42,021 bases of DNA, taken from positions 1-42,021 of the forward strand of contig MSHH01000029.1 in the NCBI GenBank assembly GCA_001941075.1, given 5' to 3'. The translations under genes were made by a program, and so were the position numbers. Under the pieces are notes generated by a model. That model made no database searches. It was given only the letters and a program-made list of their open reading frames with translations, and was not told the origin of the DNA. Of this stretch, positions 8,061-16,123 are shown piece by piece (position 1 is the first letter of the stretch; each line of letters begins with the position of its first letter). Origin of the DNA: Oscillospiraceae bacterium Zagget6. Its GTDB lineage: Bacteria > Bacillota > Clostridia > Oscillospirales > Oscillospiraceae.

Positions 8061-9925
8061 AAAATGGTGTCCAAAAGATGGGCAAGGTTTTGTCCGGCAT
8101 GGTCATGCCGAACATCGGCGCCCTCATCGCATTCGGCTTCCTGGCCGCTCTGTTTATCGAGTCCGGCTGGATTCCCAACGCACAGCTGGCCGAACTGAAC
8201 GGCCCCATGCTCACCTACCTCATCCCCATCCTGATCGCCGGTCAGGGCGGCTACATGTTTGGCGGAGACCGGGGCCGCGTGGTCGGCTCCATCGCCATCA
8301 TGGGCGCGATCGTCAGCAGTGATTACACCATGCTGATGGCCGCCATGGTCCTTGGCCCCCTGGGTGGCTGGTGCATCAAGAAGTTCGACGACGCTATGGA
8401 CGGCCATATGCCCGCCGGCTTTGAAATGCTCATCAACAACTTCTCCTGCGGCATCATTGGTATGCTGCTGGCCATCGTCGGCTACTACGCCATCGGCCCC
8501 GTCATGAGCGCGATCCTGGCTATTCTGACCGCCGGCGTCAACATCCTCATCAACGCCAACCTGCTGCCGCTCATCGCTATCTTCATCGAGCCTGCAAAGG
8601 TGCTGTTCCTGAACAACGCCATCAACCAGGGCGTGTTCACCCCTCTGGCCTCCGTGCAGGCCGCCGAAGCGGGCAAGTCCATCATCTACATGCTGGAACC
8701 CAACCCCGGCCCCGGCCTGGGCGTGCTGCTGGCCTACATGTTCTTCTGCAAGGATAAGGCCACCAAGGACTCCGCTCCCGGCGCTATCATCATCCACTTC
8801 CTCGGCGGCATCCATGAAATTTACTTCCCCTATGTCCTGATGAACCCCGCCGTCATCGTCGCCCCCATTTGCGGCAACATCGTGGCCATCTTCTGGTTCA
8901 ACCTGACCGGCTGCGGCCTGGTGGGTCCTGCCTCCCCCGGCTCCATCATCGCCTTCCTGATGATGACCCCCGCAAATAAGATGCTCTTCACCATCATCGG
9001 CGTGGCGCTGGCAACTGGTATCTCCTTCGCCATCGCTTCGCCCATTGTGAGAATGTCCGGCGGCAAGAGTCTGGAGGCCGCCCAGAGCGAAATGGCCTCC
9101 ATGAAGGCCGAGTCCAAGGGCCAGACCGTCGCTGACGCTCCCACCAAGGAGGCCGGACAGGTCAAGAAGGTCGTCTTTGCCTGCGACGCCGGCATGGGCT
9201 CCTCCGCCATGGGCGCTACCAAGTTCCGCAACCGCGTCAAGACTGTCCGCCCCGACCTGACCGTCATCAACACCTCCGTGGACAACATCCCCGGTGACTG
9301 CGACATCGCCGTGGTGCAGACCACTCTGGTGGAGCGCGCCCGGAAGTCCGCGCCTCAGGCCCAGATCGTCACCATCGGCAACTTCCTGGCCGACCCCAAC
9401 TTGGACGCGCTGTATGTCCAGCTGACCACCGGCGACGTGCCTGTGGAAAAGGTCATCGCCGCCTCCGCCGCCGCTGACGACGGCATCCCCACCCCCACCG
9501 TCAAAAAGACCGTCATGGTCGCCGAGGGCATCAAGCTGAATCAGGCCCCTGTCACCAAGGAAGAGGCGATTCAGGCCGCCGGTGAGCTGCTGGCCCAGCT
9601 GGGCTACGTGGACGCCTCTTACGCCGACGCCATGCAGGAGCGTGAGAAGCTGGTCACCACCTACATGGGCATGGGCGTGGCCATCCCCCACGGCACCACC
9701 CAGGCCAAGGGCACCGTCAAAAAGACCGGTATCGTCCTGCTCCAGTACCCGGAGGGCGTCTCCTTCGGCGACGAGAAGGCGCAGCTGGTGTTCGGCATCG
9801 CCGGTATCGGCGACGAGCATCTGGACCTGCTTGCCAAGATCTGCGAGACCCTGGAGGACGAGGAGACCCTGGACAAGATGAAGAACACCAACGATGTGGA
9901 CTGGGTCCTCAAGCAGTTGACCTAA
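8057..9925 (+). CDS. mtlA: Mannitol-specific PTS transporter, EIICBA
   Basis: 622 aa, start coupled to mtlR by a 4-bp overlap. The protein imports mannitol while phosphorylating it to mannitol-1-phosphate. Residues 1-335 are the membrane EIIC part, with the conserved GGIHEIYF motif (about 250-257) that contacts substrate. The EIIB domain carries the phosphocysteine in FACDAGMGSS (Cys376). The EIIA domain carries the phosphohistidine in VAIPHGT (His545). Having C, B and A on one chain matches enterobacterial MtlA; many Firmicutes encode EIIA separately. All catalytic residues are present and the length is normal, so the transporter should be functional. Confidence 0.95.
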   Translation: MKNGVQKMGKVLSGMVMPNIGALIAFGFLAALFIESGWIPNAQLAELNGPMLTYLIPILIAGQGGYMFGGDRGRVVGSIAIMGAIVSSDYTMLMAAMVLGPLGGWCIKKFDDAMDGHMPAGFEMLINNFSCGIIGMLLAIVGYYAIGPVMSAILAILTAGVNILINANLLPLIAIFIEPAKVLFLNNAINQGVFTPLASVQAAEAGKSIIYMLEPNPGPGLGVLLAYMFFCKDKATKDSAPGAIIIHFLGGIHEIYFPYVLMNPAVIVAPICGNIVAIFWFNLTGCGLVGPASPGSIIAFLMMTPANKMLFTIIGVALATGISFAIASPIVRMSGGKSLEAAQSEMASMKAESKGQTVADAPTKEAGQVKKVVFACDAGMGSSAMGATKFRNRVKTVRPDLTVINTSVDNIPGDCDIAVVQTTLVERARKSAPQAQIVTIGNFLADPNLDALYVQLTTGDVPVEKVIAASAAADDGIPTPTVKKTVMVAEGIKLNQAPVTKEEAIQAAGELLAQLGYVDASYADAMQEREKLVTTYMGMGVAIPHGTTQAKGTVKKTGIVLLQYPEGVSFGDEKAQLVFGIAGIGDEHLDLLAKICETLEDEETLDKMKNTNDVDWVLKQLT

Positions 9926-9941
9926 CCAAACCGTATCTCTT

Positions 9942-9967
9942 GGGCGGCGGGCCTGCGCCCGCTGCCC
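9942..9967 (+). other. Intercistronic GC hairpin between mtlA and mtlD
   Basis: GGGCGGCGGGC (9942-9952) pairs with GCCCGCTGCCC (9957-9967) around a 4-nt loop. There is no U-run, so it is more likely an mRNA stability or processing element that sets different mtlA and mtlD levels than a terminator. Confidence 0.6.
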
Positions 9968-10062
9968 TTCCCCCGTAGCTGCTCCACCCAACGCCGCGCG
10001 TTTCTACCCTGCCAGGTTTGCGCGGTGTCACACCTAAAATTCTGCGAAAGAGGTAATGTGAT

Positions 10063-11220
10063 ATGAAAACCGCAATCCAGTTCGGCGGCGGCAACATTGG
10101 CCGCGGGTTCATCGGTATGCTGCTCTCTCAGGCGGGCTATCGCGTCGTCTTTGCGGACGTGGCCGTGCCCATCATCGAGCGCCTGAATCAAGACGGCTGC
10201 TACACCGTCCACATCATGGACACCGAGGTCGAGGACGTGAAGATCACCAACGTCTGCGGCATCATGTCCAACGGCCCGGAGGTCATCGACGCCATCGCCG
10301 ACCCCGACACCACCATTCTGACCACCGCTGTGGGCCTGCGGGTGCTGGGCTTTATCGCCCCCACCATCGCCCAGGGCATCCAGAAGCGCATCGCCAACGG
10401 CGTCAAGGTGCCGCTGAACCTGATCGCCTGCGAGAACGCCATTCGCGCCACCTCCCAGCTGAAGGAGCACGTCTACAAGGTCCTCTCCGACGAGGAAAAG
10501 GCGTATTGCGAGGAGTATGTGGGCTTCGCCGACTGCTCCGTGGACCGCATCGTGCCTCCCGTCCGCAGCGAGAACCCCATCGACGTGGTGGTGGAGAAGT
10601 ACTGCGAGTGGAACGTGGAAAAAGCCTCCCTCAAGGGCGAGATTCCCGAAATCGCCGGGATGAACCTGGCCTCCAACCTGATGGCCTATATCCAGCGCAA
10701 GCTGTTCACACTGAACACCGGCCACTGCATCACCGCCTACACCGGCGTTCTGGCGGGCCACAAGACCATCGACCAGGCCATTGCCGACCCCAAGATTTAC
10801 GAGCTGGTCCACGCCGCCATGCAGCAGTCCGGCGACGGCCTCATTCAGGAGTTTGGCTTCGACAAGGACGCTCATTATAAGTATATCGAGAAGATCATTG
10901 GCCGCTTCAAGAACCCCTACCTCCAGGACGACGTGACCCGCGTGGGCCGGGAACCGCTGCGCAAGCTGTCCGCCACCGACCGGCTGGTCAGCCCGCTGCA
11001 AACCGCCATGAAGTACGGCCTGCCTGTGGACAAACTCATCGTTGGCATCGGTGCGGCTCTGCGGTATAATAACCCTGAGGACCCCCAGAGCGTGGAGCTT
11101 CAGGGCAAGATCGCCGAAAAGGGCGTCGCCGCCGCCTTCTCCGAGGTCTCCGGCGTCACCGACCAGGCCATTCTGGACCAGGTCTCCGCCGCTTACGACC
11201 AGGTCGTCACCATGTTTTAA
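10063..11220 (+). CDS. mtlD: Mannitol-1-phosphate 5-dehydrogenase
   Basis: 385 aa, ATG at 10063 preceded by AAAGAGGTAATGTGAT. The NAD-binding motif FGGGNIGRGFIG is at residues 7-18, and the conserved KLFTLNTGHC block lies in the middle. It oxidises mannitol-1-phosphate from MtlA to fructose-6-phosphate with NAD+, feeding glycolysis. Length and motifs match bacterial MtlD. It is third in the mtl operon, separated from mtlA by 137 bp containing a hairpin. Confidence 0.95.
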   Translation: MKTAIQFGGGNIGRGFIGMLLSQAGYRVVFADVAVPIIERLNQDGCYTVHIMDTEVEDVKITNVCGIMSNGPEVIDAIADPDTTILTTAVGLRVLGFIAPTIAQGIQKRIANGVKVPLNLIACENAIRATSQLKEHVYKVLSDEEKAYCEEYVGFADCSVDRIVPPVRSENPIDVVVEKYCEWNVEKASLKGEIPEIAGMNLASNLMAYIQRKLFTLNTGHCITAYTGVLAGHKTIDQAIADPKIYELVHAAMQQSGDGLIQEFGFDKDAHYKYIEKIIGRFKNPYLQDDVTRVGREPLRKLSATDRLVSPLQTAMKYGLPVDKLIVGIGAALRYNNPEDPQSVELQGKIAEKGVAAAFSEVSGVTDQAILDQVSAAYDQVVTMF

Positions 11221-11231
11221 GTTTTAAGGTA

Positions 11232-11255
11232 ACACCACCCGTTTTCGGGCGGTGT
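11232..11255 (+). other. Hairpin between mtlD and the HPr gene
   Basis: ACACCACCCG (11232-11241) and CGGGCGGTGT (11246-11255) form a 10-bp stem with one mismatch and a TTTT loop. There is no U-run, so partial termination or mRNA processing is possible. The remaining sequence to 11368 is a pyrimidine-rich leader with no other gene. Confidence 0.5.
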
Positions 11256-11368
11256 CGCCCATATTATCCCCCTCCTTTCGTTCCATCCACCTCCTTTTGT
11301 TCCCAAGCCCACCTGGCCGGGGTCTCCCCGGCTGGGCGGGCGCGGCTCATCCGGGAAAGGACAACGCC

Positions 11369-11641
11369 ATGACCGCAATCAAGCTGAATCTCCACGAGGA
11401 CGACTTTTTCCACGCCCGGCCTGCCGCCGTCACCGCCGCTGCCGCCAAACGGTTCGACAGTGTCGTTATGGTGGTCCTGGGGACGGAGCTTGCAGACGGG
11501 AAGGACGCCATGTCCCTCATGCGGCTGAGCCACCCCCGGGGACGGACGGTGGAACTGATTGCCGACGGCCCCGACGAGGCCGCTGCGCTGGAGGCCGTGG
11601 CTGCCGCCATCCGCCAGTGCTTTCAAATGGCGGGAGAATGA
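11369..11641 (+). CDS. HPr-family phosphocarrier with Asp in place of regulatory Ser46
   Basis: 90 aa; start ATG at 11369 behind GGGAAAGGA, rejecting a longer open frame with no ribosome site. The active-site motif HARPAA places the phosphorylatable His at residue 15, exactly as in HPr, with Arg17 present. The second conserved region, KSIMGVMSL in Gram-positive HPr, reads KDAMSLMRL here. Lys45 is kept, while Ser46, the target of HPr kinase, is Asp46. An HPr-like role feeding phosphate to MtlA or MtlR is inferred from its place as the last gene of the mtl operon. Asp46 should prevent HPr-kinase control and might mimic the phosphorylated state. The general HPr is presumably encoded elsewhere. 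The family call is firm; the dedicated role is inference. Confidence 0.8.
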   Translation: MTAIKLNLHEDDFFHARPAAVTAAAAKRFDSVVMVVLGTELADGKDAMSLMRLSHPRGRTVELIADGPDEAAALEAVAAAIRQCFQMAGE

Positions 11642-11660
11642 CCGAAAAGAAAGAAAAGTA

Positions 11661-11721
11661 AAAGCAGGACAACGCTTTGTAACTTGCCAATGGCAGCTTA
11701 TGTAGCGTTGTCCTGCTTTTT
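11661..11721 (+). terminator. Strong terminator of the mannitol operon
   Basis: AAAGCAGGACAACGCT (11661-11676) and AGCGTTGTCCTGCTTT (11704-11719) form a perfect 16-bp stem ending in T. The loop contains a nested TGCCA/TGGCA hairpin. Confidence 0.9.
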
Positions 11722-11758
11722 AAATAGAGGTTTCGCCTGCGAATGTCTGATGCGCCAC

Positions 11759-11787
11759 TTGATAAGCGCAGGTATTTGTGGTAAGCT
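11759..11787 (+). promoter_or_regulatory. Probable promoter of AAA/nuclease copy B
   Basis: TTGATA (11759-11764), a 17-bp spacer and TAAGCT (11782-11787) lie about 45 bp upstream of the start codon. Confidence 0.5.
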
Positions 11788-11832
11788 ATCACCGTAAGTA
11801 AATTGCACGATTCGGTCTTGGAGGTGACGAAC

Positions 11833-13524
11833 ATGGAGAGAAAAAGGCTGCCCATCGGAACGGAAAACTTTGAAAAGCTGCGCCATGAAAACCTGTATTA
11901 TGCGGACAAAACCGGGCTGATTAAAGAGTTGCTCAGCAACTTTTCCGATGTGACACTCTTCACTCGTCCCCGGCGTTTCGGCAAAACGCTGAACATGAGT
12001 ATGCTTCGGTATTTCTTCGAGGTCGGGACGGATAAGAGCCTTTTTGATGGATTGGACATTTCCAAAGAAACGGCGCTGTGTGAGCAACATATGGGACAGT
12101 ACCCGGTCATTTCCATCAGCCTGAAAGGGGTAGAGGGTTGGGACTTTGCGGACGCACGGCGAAGATTGTGGAGCATGATCAGCACCGAGGCGATTCGGTT
12201 TTATAACGTGTTGTCCAATGACCAATTAAATGAATTTGACCGAAAGAAATACTATGCGCTGTGTGCGGAAGAGGGAAATCTGGAGGAGAGTTTAAATCTT
12301 CTGTCACGATTGCTCTACAATCACTACGGTAAAAAAGTCGTCATTCTGATTGATGAGTACGACGTGCCCCTGGACAAAGCCTATCAGCGTGGCTACTACG
12401 ACCAGATGATTTTGCTGATTCGGCAGATGCTCAACGCTGCTCTGAAAACCAACGACGCCTTGCAGCTTGCAGTACTGACCGGCTGCCTGAGGATTTCCAA
12501 GGAGAGTATTTTCACCGGGCTGAATAATCTGAGTGTCAATACTATCGTAGATGCCCAATATGATGAATGGTTTGGGTTTACTGATACCGAAGTGCGGGAA
12601 ATTCTCCACTATTACGGATTGACAGAACATTACGAACTCACAAAAGAGTGGTATGACGGATACAGGTTTGGGCAGACAAACGTATATTGCCCATGGGATG
12701 TTATCAACTGGTGCAATTATCTGCAACATGAACCAATTATCAGGCCGCAGAACTTCTGGGCCAACACCAGCAGCAACGATATGATCGTCCGCTTCGCGGA
12801 AAAGGCGGATTTAAAGACCAGGGAACAAATTGAAAACCTGATTGCGGGAGGAAGCGTATCCAAAAAGCTAAAGTTAGATTTGACCTATCCCGAAATTGAC
12901 CGGAAACCAGAGCATTTGTGGAGCATTTTATTTACCACTGGCTATCTAACCCAGCGTGGAATGAATGAAAACGGTGCATACGAATTGACGATTCCAAACA
13001 GGGAGATTCGCTCCATCTTCATTGATAAAATCGACGAGTGGTTCGCCGATAAAATTTCTGCGGACACTGAGGGATTGAGAAGCCTGCTGGACGCGATTGA
13101 AACCGGTGATCCGGTTGAAATACAGGAATATCTCAACGACTGTATGGCTGATTCCATCAGCTTTCTGGACGGCGGAACGCTGGAAAAACGGGAGAACTTC
13201 TACCACGGGATGCTGCTGGGGATGTTGAACAGCAACCACGGTTGGCGGGTACTTTCCAACCGGGAGGCTGGCAGCGGCCGGGCGGACATCATTGTGGAGC
13301 CGGTGAAGAAGCGGAAGAAAAACTTCGGTGTTATCATTGAGCTGAAATATACCACAGACGAGCGGCAACTGGAGCAAAAGGCACAGGAAGCGCTGGAACA
13401 AATCACCGCAAAGCGTTATGATGAGTACTTTGGTATTGATGTGCCGCCGGAGATCATCCACTACGGCATCGCGTTTTATAAGAAGAAGTGCCGGGTCAAG
13501 ATGGAGCGGGTGCAGGGAGTTTAA
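11833..13524 (+). CDS. AAA-ATPase-like / PD-(D/E)XK nuclease protein, copy B (DUF1703 family)
   Basis: 563 aa from the ATG at 11833, with GGAGGTGACGAAC directly upstream; the open frame starts 10 codons earlier without a ribosome site. Architecture is as in copy A: RPRRFGKT near residue 45-52, Walker B ILIDEYD, and nuclease residues GRADIIVEP and IIELKY near the C-terminus. Comparison with copy A shows one difference in about 180 residues from 52 to 233, dense differences from 234 to 304, and about 12 scattered differences afterwards. The N-terminal 51 residues are only about half identical. The flanks of the two genes are unrelated, so the similarity stops at the coding region. The gene lies between the mtl terminator and an IS5-like remnant in a low-GC segment, which suggests acquisition. 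The role is unknown. Confidence 0.9.
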   Translation: MERKRLPIGTENFEKLRHENLYYADKTGLIKELLSNFSDVTLFTRPRRFGKTLNMSMLRYFFEVGTDKSLFDGLDISKETALCEQHMGQYPVISISLKGVEGWDFADARRRLWSMISTEAIRFYNVLSNDQLNEFDRKKYYALCAEEGNLEESLNLLSRLLYNHYGKKVVILIDEYDVPLDKAYQRGYYDQMILLIRQMLNAALKTNDALQLAVLTGCLRISKESIFTGLNNLSVNTIVDAQYDEWFGFTDTEVREILHYYGLTEHYELTKEWYDGYRFGQTNVYCPWDVINWCNYLQHEPIIRPQNFWANTSSNDMIVRFAEKADLKTREQIENLIAGGSVSKKLKLDLTYPEIDRKPEHLWSILFTTGYLTQRGMNENGAYELTIPNREIRSIFIDKIDEWFADKISADTEGLRSLLDAIETGDPVEIQEYLNDCMADSISFLDGGTLEKRENFYHGMLLGMLNSNHGWRVLSNREAGSGRADIIVEPVKKRKKNFGVIIELKYTTDERQLEQKAQEALEQITAKRYDEYFGIDVPPEIIHYGIAFYKKKCRVKMERVQGV

Positions 13525-13884
13525 TGAGTTTCGTTTGCCCTATCGACGCTCCCAGTTCTACAAAAAACACAGAAAAGAAACGCGACCCGGAGCTGCACCA
13601 GACAAAGAAGGGAAACCAGTGGCGTTTTGGAATGAAATGCCATATCGGAGTGGACGCAGGCAGTGATTGGTTCACACACTGGATGTAACACCGGCCAATA
13701 CGCACGACGTCACGATGTCCGCTGTAAGGTGGAGCATGTTTTCCGTGTTATCAAATGTCAATTTGGTTATACGAAAACCCGCTATCAGGGACTGAAAAAG
13801 AACGAAAACAGATTATATGCCATGTTCGCCTGTGCAAATTTGTATATGATTGCGATTGCTGGACGGAAGCTCTATGAGGCATGA
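13524..13884 (+). pseudogene. IS5-family transposase remnant
   Basis: One frame reads [20 protein letters not shown], then [23 protein letters not shown] missing base near 13661 shifts to [19 protein letters not shown], and after an internal deletion the sequence resumes as VEHVFRVIKCQFGYTKTRYQ, continuing GLKKNENRLYAMFACANLYM to a stop at 13884. [24 protein letters not shown] and the late RVIKxQFGYxKxRYxGLxKN block are hallmarks of the DDE domain of IS5-group transposases. Frameshift plus deletion make it inactive. Terminal inverted repeats were not identified. Confidence 0.8.
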
Positions 13885-14154
13885 CCTGGGGATAGTACGC
13901 CTTTTTTGAGGAACTAGGTCACAAAAATGAGAAATAACAAGTGCATATAACTCCTTATTTTCTTCTGTATTTTCCCAAATTACAGTAAATTGTTAAGTTT
14001 ATCAGTGGAATCCTCTATTAATCAGAGGTTCCAAAGCAAAAGCATCCTCAAAGCAGGCTATGTCCAAGCTTATGTTTGATTGCCTCCTCCAGCCTCAGAC
14101 TATTTTGCGCATCCTTTCTCAAAATTGATTTCCGTGGCGGCGCAGCAATTTCTG
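13885..14154. other. AT-rich intergenic stretch
   Basis: No gene, tRNA or clear IS end was found between the IS5 remnant and the toxin promoter. It includes CCTCTATTAATCAGAGG (near 14010), a short perfect inverted repeat (CCTCT/AGAGG around TATTAATC), and scattered T-rich tracts. Confidence 0.5.
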
Positions 14155-14183
14155 TTGCATTCAGTCAAAAACTGTGATATGCT
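14155..14183 (+). promoter_or_regulatory. Promoter of the small toxin mRNA
   Basis: TTGCAT (14155-14160), a 17-bp spacer and TATGCT (14178-14183). Transcription from about 14190 gives a leader of about 105 nt. That leader holds GGGGGCA/TGCCCCC (about 14248-14270), which could hide or delay the ribosome site. Confidence 0.65.
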
Positions 14184-14294
14184 GTCATTGGTCCTCTTCG
14201 GAGAACCAGGGCGTTTCCCAATACGGTATGCGGTTGGCCCCTCTGCGGGGGCAGCTTCTTTTGCCCCCGTTCTCAGGAAAGGGGGTGCTGCTCA

Positions 14295-14381
14295 ATGAGT
14301 ACGATGGAAGTTTTGACGCTTCTTCTTGTTATCATCGGCGCTTGCAACCTGTGCATCAAGTTGCATAATAAAAAGAAGTAA
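14295..14381 (+). CDS. Short hydrophobic peptide, putative holin-like (type I) toxin
   Basis: 28 aa, reading MSTMEVLTLLLVIIGACN then LCIKLHNKKK. A strong ribosome site (AAGGGGGTG) precedes the ATG. One hydrophobic helix (about residues 5-21) followed by a Lys-rich tail is the pattern of the short peptides annotated as putative holin-like toxin in Firmicutes, relatives of TxpA-type membrane toxins. The stop codon lies inside the 5' arm of the terminator hairpin. A consensus promoter on the opposite strand (14470-14498) points into the 3' end, as expected for an antisense antitoxin. In the family such peptides damage the membrane when unpaired from their RNA. Toxicity here is inferred. Confidence 0.7.
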   Translation: MSTMEVLTLLLVIIGACNLCIKLHNKKK

Positions 14382-14463
14382 CCGCCCCAGCTCGCAACTA
14401 TGGCGGTTACTTCTTTGTAACAACATATGGGGCTGACCGTTGCCGGGCAGCGCCCTTTTTCTG
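14368..14463 (-). ncRNA. Predicted antisense antitoxin RNA
   Basis: The promoter at 14470-14498 (minus) should start transcription near 14463. On the minus strand the hairpin of 14375-14413 is followed by TTCTTTTTATT, a good terminator, giving an RNA of about 95 nt. It overlaps the last coding residues and the terminator of the toxin mRNA by about 50 nt, the tail-to-tail arrangement of txpA/RatA-type systems. The ends are predicted only. Confidence 0.6.
14375..14416. terminator. Shared bidirectional terminator of the toxin and antitoxin RNAs
   Basis: GAAGTAACCGCC (14375-14386) and GGCGGTTACTTC (14402-14413) form a perfect 12-bp stem. T-rich sequence follows in both directions (TTT on plus, TTTTTATT on minus). 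Confidence 0.8.
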
Positions 14464-14469
14464 ATTTTT

Positions 14470-14498
14470 AGTATACCCCAGCGGCGGGGTTTTGTCAA
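14470..14498 (-). promoter_or_regulatory. Consensus promoter of the antisense RNA
   Basis: On the minus strand: TTGACA (14498-14493), a 17-bp spacer and TATACT (14475-14470). It is the best-matching promoter in the window apart from that of malQ, and no minus-strand protein gene lies downstream. Confidence 0.75.
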
Positions 14499-14531
14499 GG
14501 GGCTGTGCGGGTTGCAACGGCGAACTGCCGC

Positions 14532-14560
14532 TTGACCTTTGCCCCGGCGAACCGTATAAT
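14532..14560 (+). promoter_or_regulatory. malQ promoter
   Basis: TTGACC (14532-14537), a 17-bp spacer and a perfect TATAAT (14555-14560), leaving a leader of about 63 nt before the malQ start codon. Confidence 0.8.
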
Positions 14561-14629
14561 GGTATCAGTAAACAGCAAACGAGTTTCGCCGCTCTGCGGC
14601 CCGATTTTACGATAAAGGACGGATCGACT

Positions 14630-16123
14630 ATGTTTCCACGCTCCAGCGGTATCCTGCTCCACATCTCCTCTCTCCCCGGCGGCTACGGCATCGGCTCCAT
14701 GGGACGGGAGGCCCGCCACTTTGTGGACTTTTTGCAGAAGGCCGGCCAGCACTACTGGCAGCTGCTGCCCCTGGTCCCCCCCGGCGAAGGGGCCTCCCCC
14801 TATATGTCCCCCTCCACGGCGGCGGGCAACCCCCTGTTCATCGACCTGGAGGACCTGCGGGACCGGGGCCTGCTGACGGCGGCGGACCTGGAGAGCTGCC
14901 GCTACTACGCGCCGGACCGGGTGGACTACGACTGGGTCACCCGGCACCACTACGCCCTGCTGAAAAAAGCCTATGAAAACGCCCCCCAGTCCCTGCTGGA
15001 CGAGGCGTGGGCCTTCGCTCAGGAGCAGGCCGACTGGCTGCCGGACTACGCCCTGTTCCGGGCCGCCCACGACCACTTTGACGCCAAGCTCTCCGCCTGG
15101 CCGGACAAAAAGCTGCTGCGCCGGGAGCCGGAGGCCCTGGAGGAATACCGGGCGCTGCTGGCAAAGGAGATCGGCAGCTATGTGTTCAACCAGTACCTGT
15201 TTTTCCAGCAGTGGAACAGCCTGAAAGCCTACGCCAACCAGCGGGGGGTCTCCATCATCGGGGACATTCCCTTCTATGTCTCCCCGGACTCGGTGGACGT
15301 GTGGGTCCACCCGGAGCTGTTCCAGGTGGACCCCGCCACCGGCAAGGCGGACTTTGTGGCGGGGGTCCCTGCCGACCTGTTCTCCGACGTGGGGCAGCTG
15401 TGGGGCAACCCGCTCTACAACTGGCCCGCCCACGCCGCCGACGGCTACCAGTGGTGGTGCGACCGCATCCGCCACACCAACACCTTCTACGATGTCATCC
15501 GCATTGACCACTTCCGGGGCTTCCACTCCTATTGGGAGATCCCTGCCGGGGCGAAATCCGCCCTGGAGGGCCGCTGGCGGCAGGGGCCGGGGCAGGCGCT
15601 GCTGGACGCGGTCCAGAAGCAGATCCCCGAAGCCCAGTTTATCGCGGAGGACCTGGGAGACATCGACGAGGCCGCTCACAACTTCATCGTTGGCTCCGGT
15701 CTGCCGGGGATGCGGGTGCTGTGCGACGCGTTCAGCGACATCTGGGGCAGCTCCGACTTCCTGCCCCACAACTGCGTGCCGGAATCCGTCATGTACACCA
15801 GCACCCATGACACCGCCACCTTCGTCCAGTGGTACACCGACATCGCGGACCAGGCCCAGCGGGACTTCTGCAACCGCTACACCCGGATGCACTACGGCGA
15901 CGCCATCGGCTGGACGGCGGTGGCCTGCGCCTGGGAGAGCGTCTCCCGGCTGGCGATGGCCTCCCTCCAGGACGTGCTGGGGCTGGGCGGCGACGCCCGC
16001 ATGAACGCCCCCGGCACCATGGGTCCCCACAACTGGAGCTGGCGGGTGCGCATGGAGGCCCTGAACGACGAGGTGGCCGGACGGCTGCGGGAGATCACCG
16101 GCACCTACGGGCGGCTGTGGTGA
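14630..16123 (+). CDS. malQ: 4-alpha-glucanotransferase (amylomaltase)
   Basis: 497 aa from the ATG at 14630 (AAAGGA upstream). Earlier in-frame starts overlap the promoter and are rejected. It belongs to GH77. Visible landmarks are SSGILLHISSLPGGYGIGSMG at the N-terminus (split here as SSGILLHISSLPG and GYGIGSMG), the GDIPFYVSPDSVDVW loop, the nucleophile region RIDHFRGF, the acid/base region FIAEDLGDI and the transition-state Asp in TSTHDT. It transfers maltooligosaccharide segments between glucans in the cytoplasm, for glycogen or maltodextrin use. No other maltose genes are nearby. Its stop overlaps the next gene's GTG by 4 bp (GTGA), so the two are co-translated. Confidence 0.95.
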   Translation: MFPRSSGILLHISSLPGGYGIGSMGREARHFVDFLQKAGQHYWQLLPLVPPGEGASPYMSPSTAAGNPLFIDLEDLRDRGLLTAADLESCRYYAPDRVDYDWVTRHHYALLKKAYENAPQSLLDEAWAFAQEQADWLPDYALFRAAHDHFDAKLSAWPDKKLLRREPEALEEYRALLAKEIGSYVFNQYLFFQQWNSLKAYANQRGVSIIGDIPFYVSPDSVDVWVHPELFQVDPATGKADFVAGVPADLFSDVGQLWGNPLYNWPAHAADGYQWWCDRIRHTNTFYDVIRIDHFRGFHSYWEIPAGAKSALEGRWRQGPGQALLDAVQKQIPEAQFIAEDLGDIDEAAHNFIVGSGLPGMRVLCDAFSDIWGSSDFLPHNCVPESVMYTSTHDTATFVQWYTDIADQAQRDFCNRYTRMHYGDAIGWTAVACAWESVSRLAMASLQDVLGLGGDARMNAPGTMGPHNWSWRVRMEALNDEVAGRLREITGTYGRLW

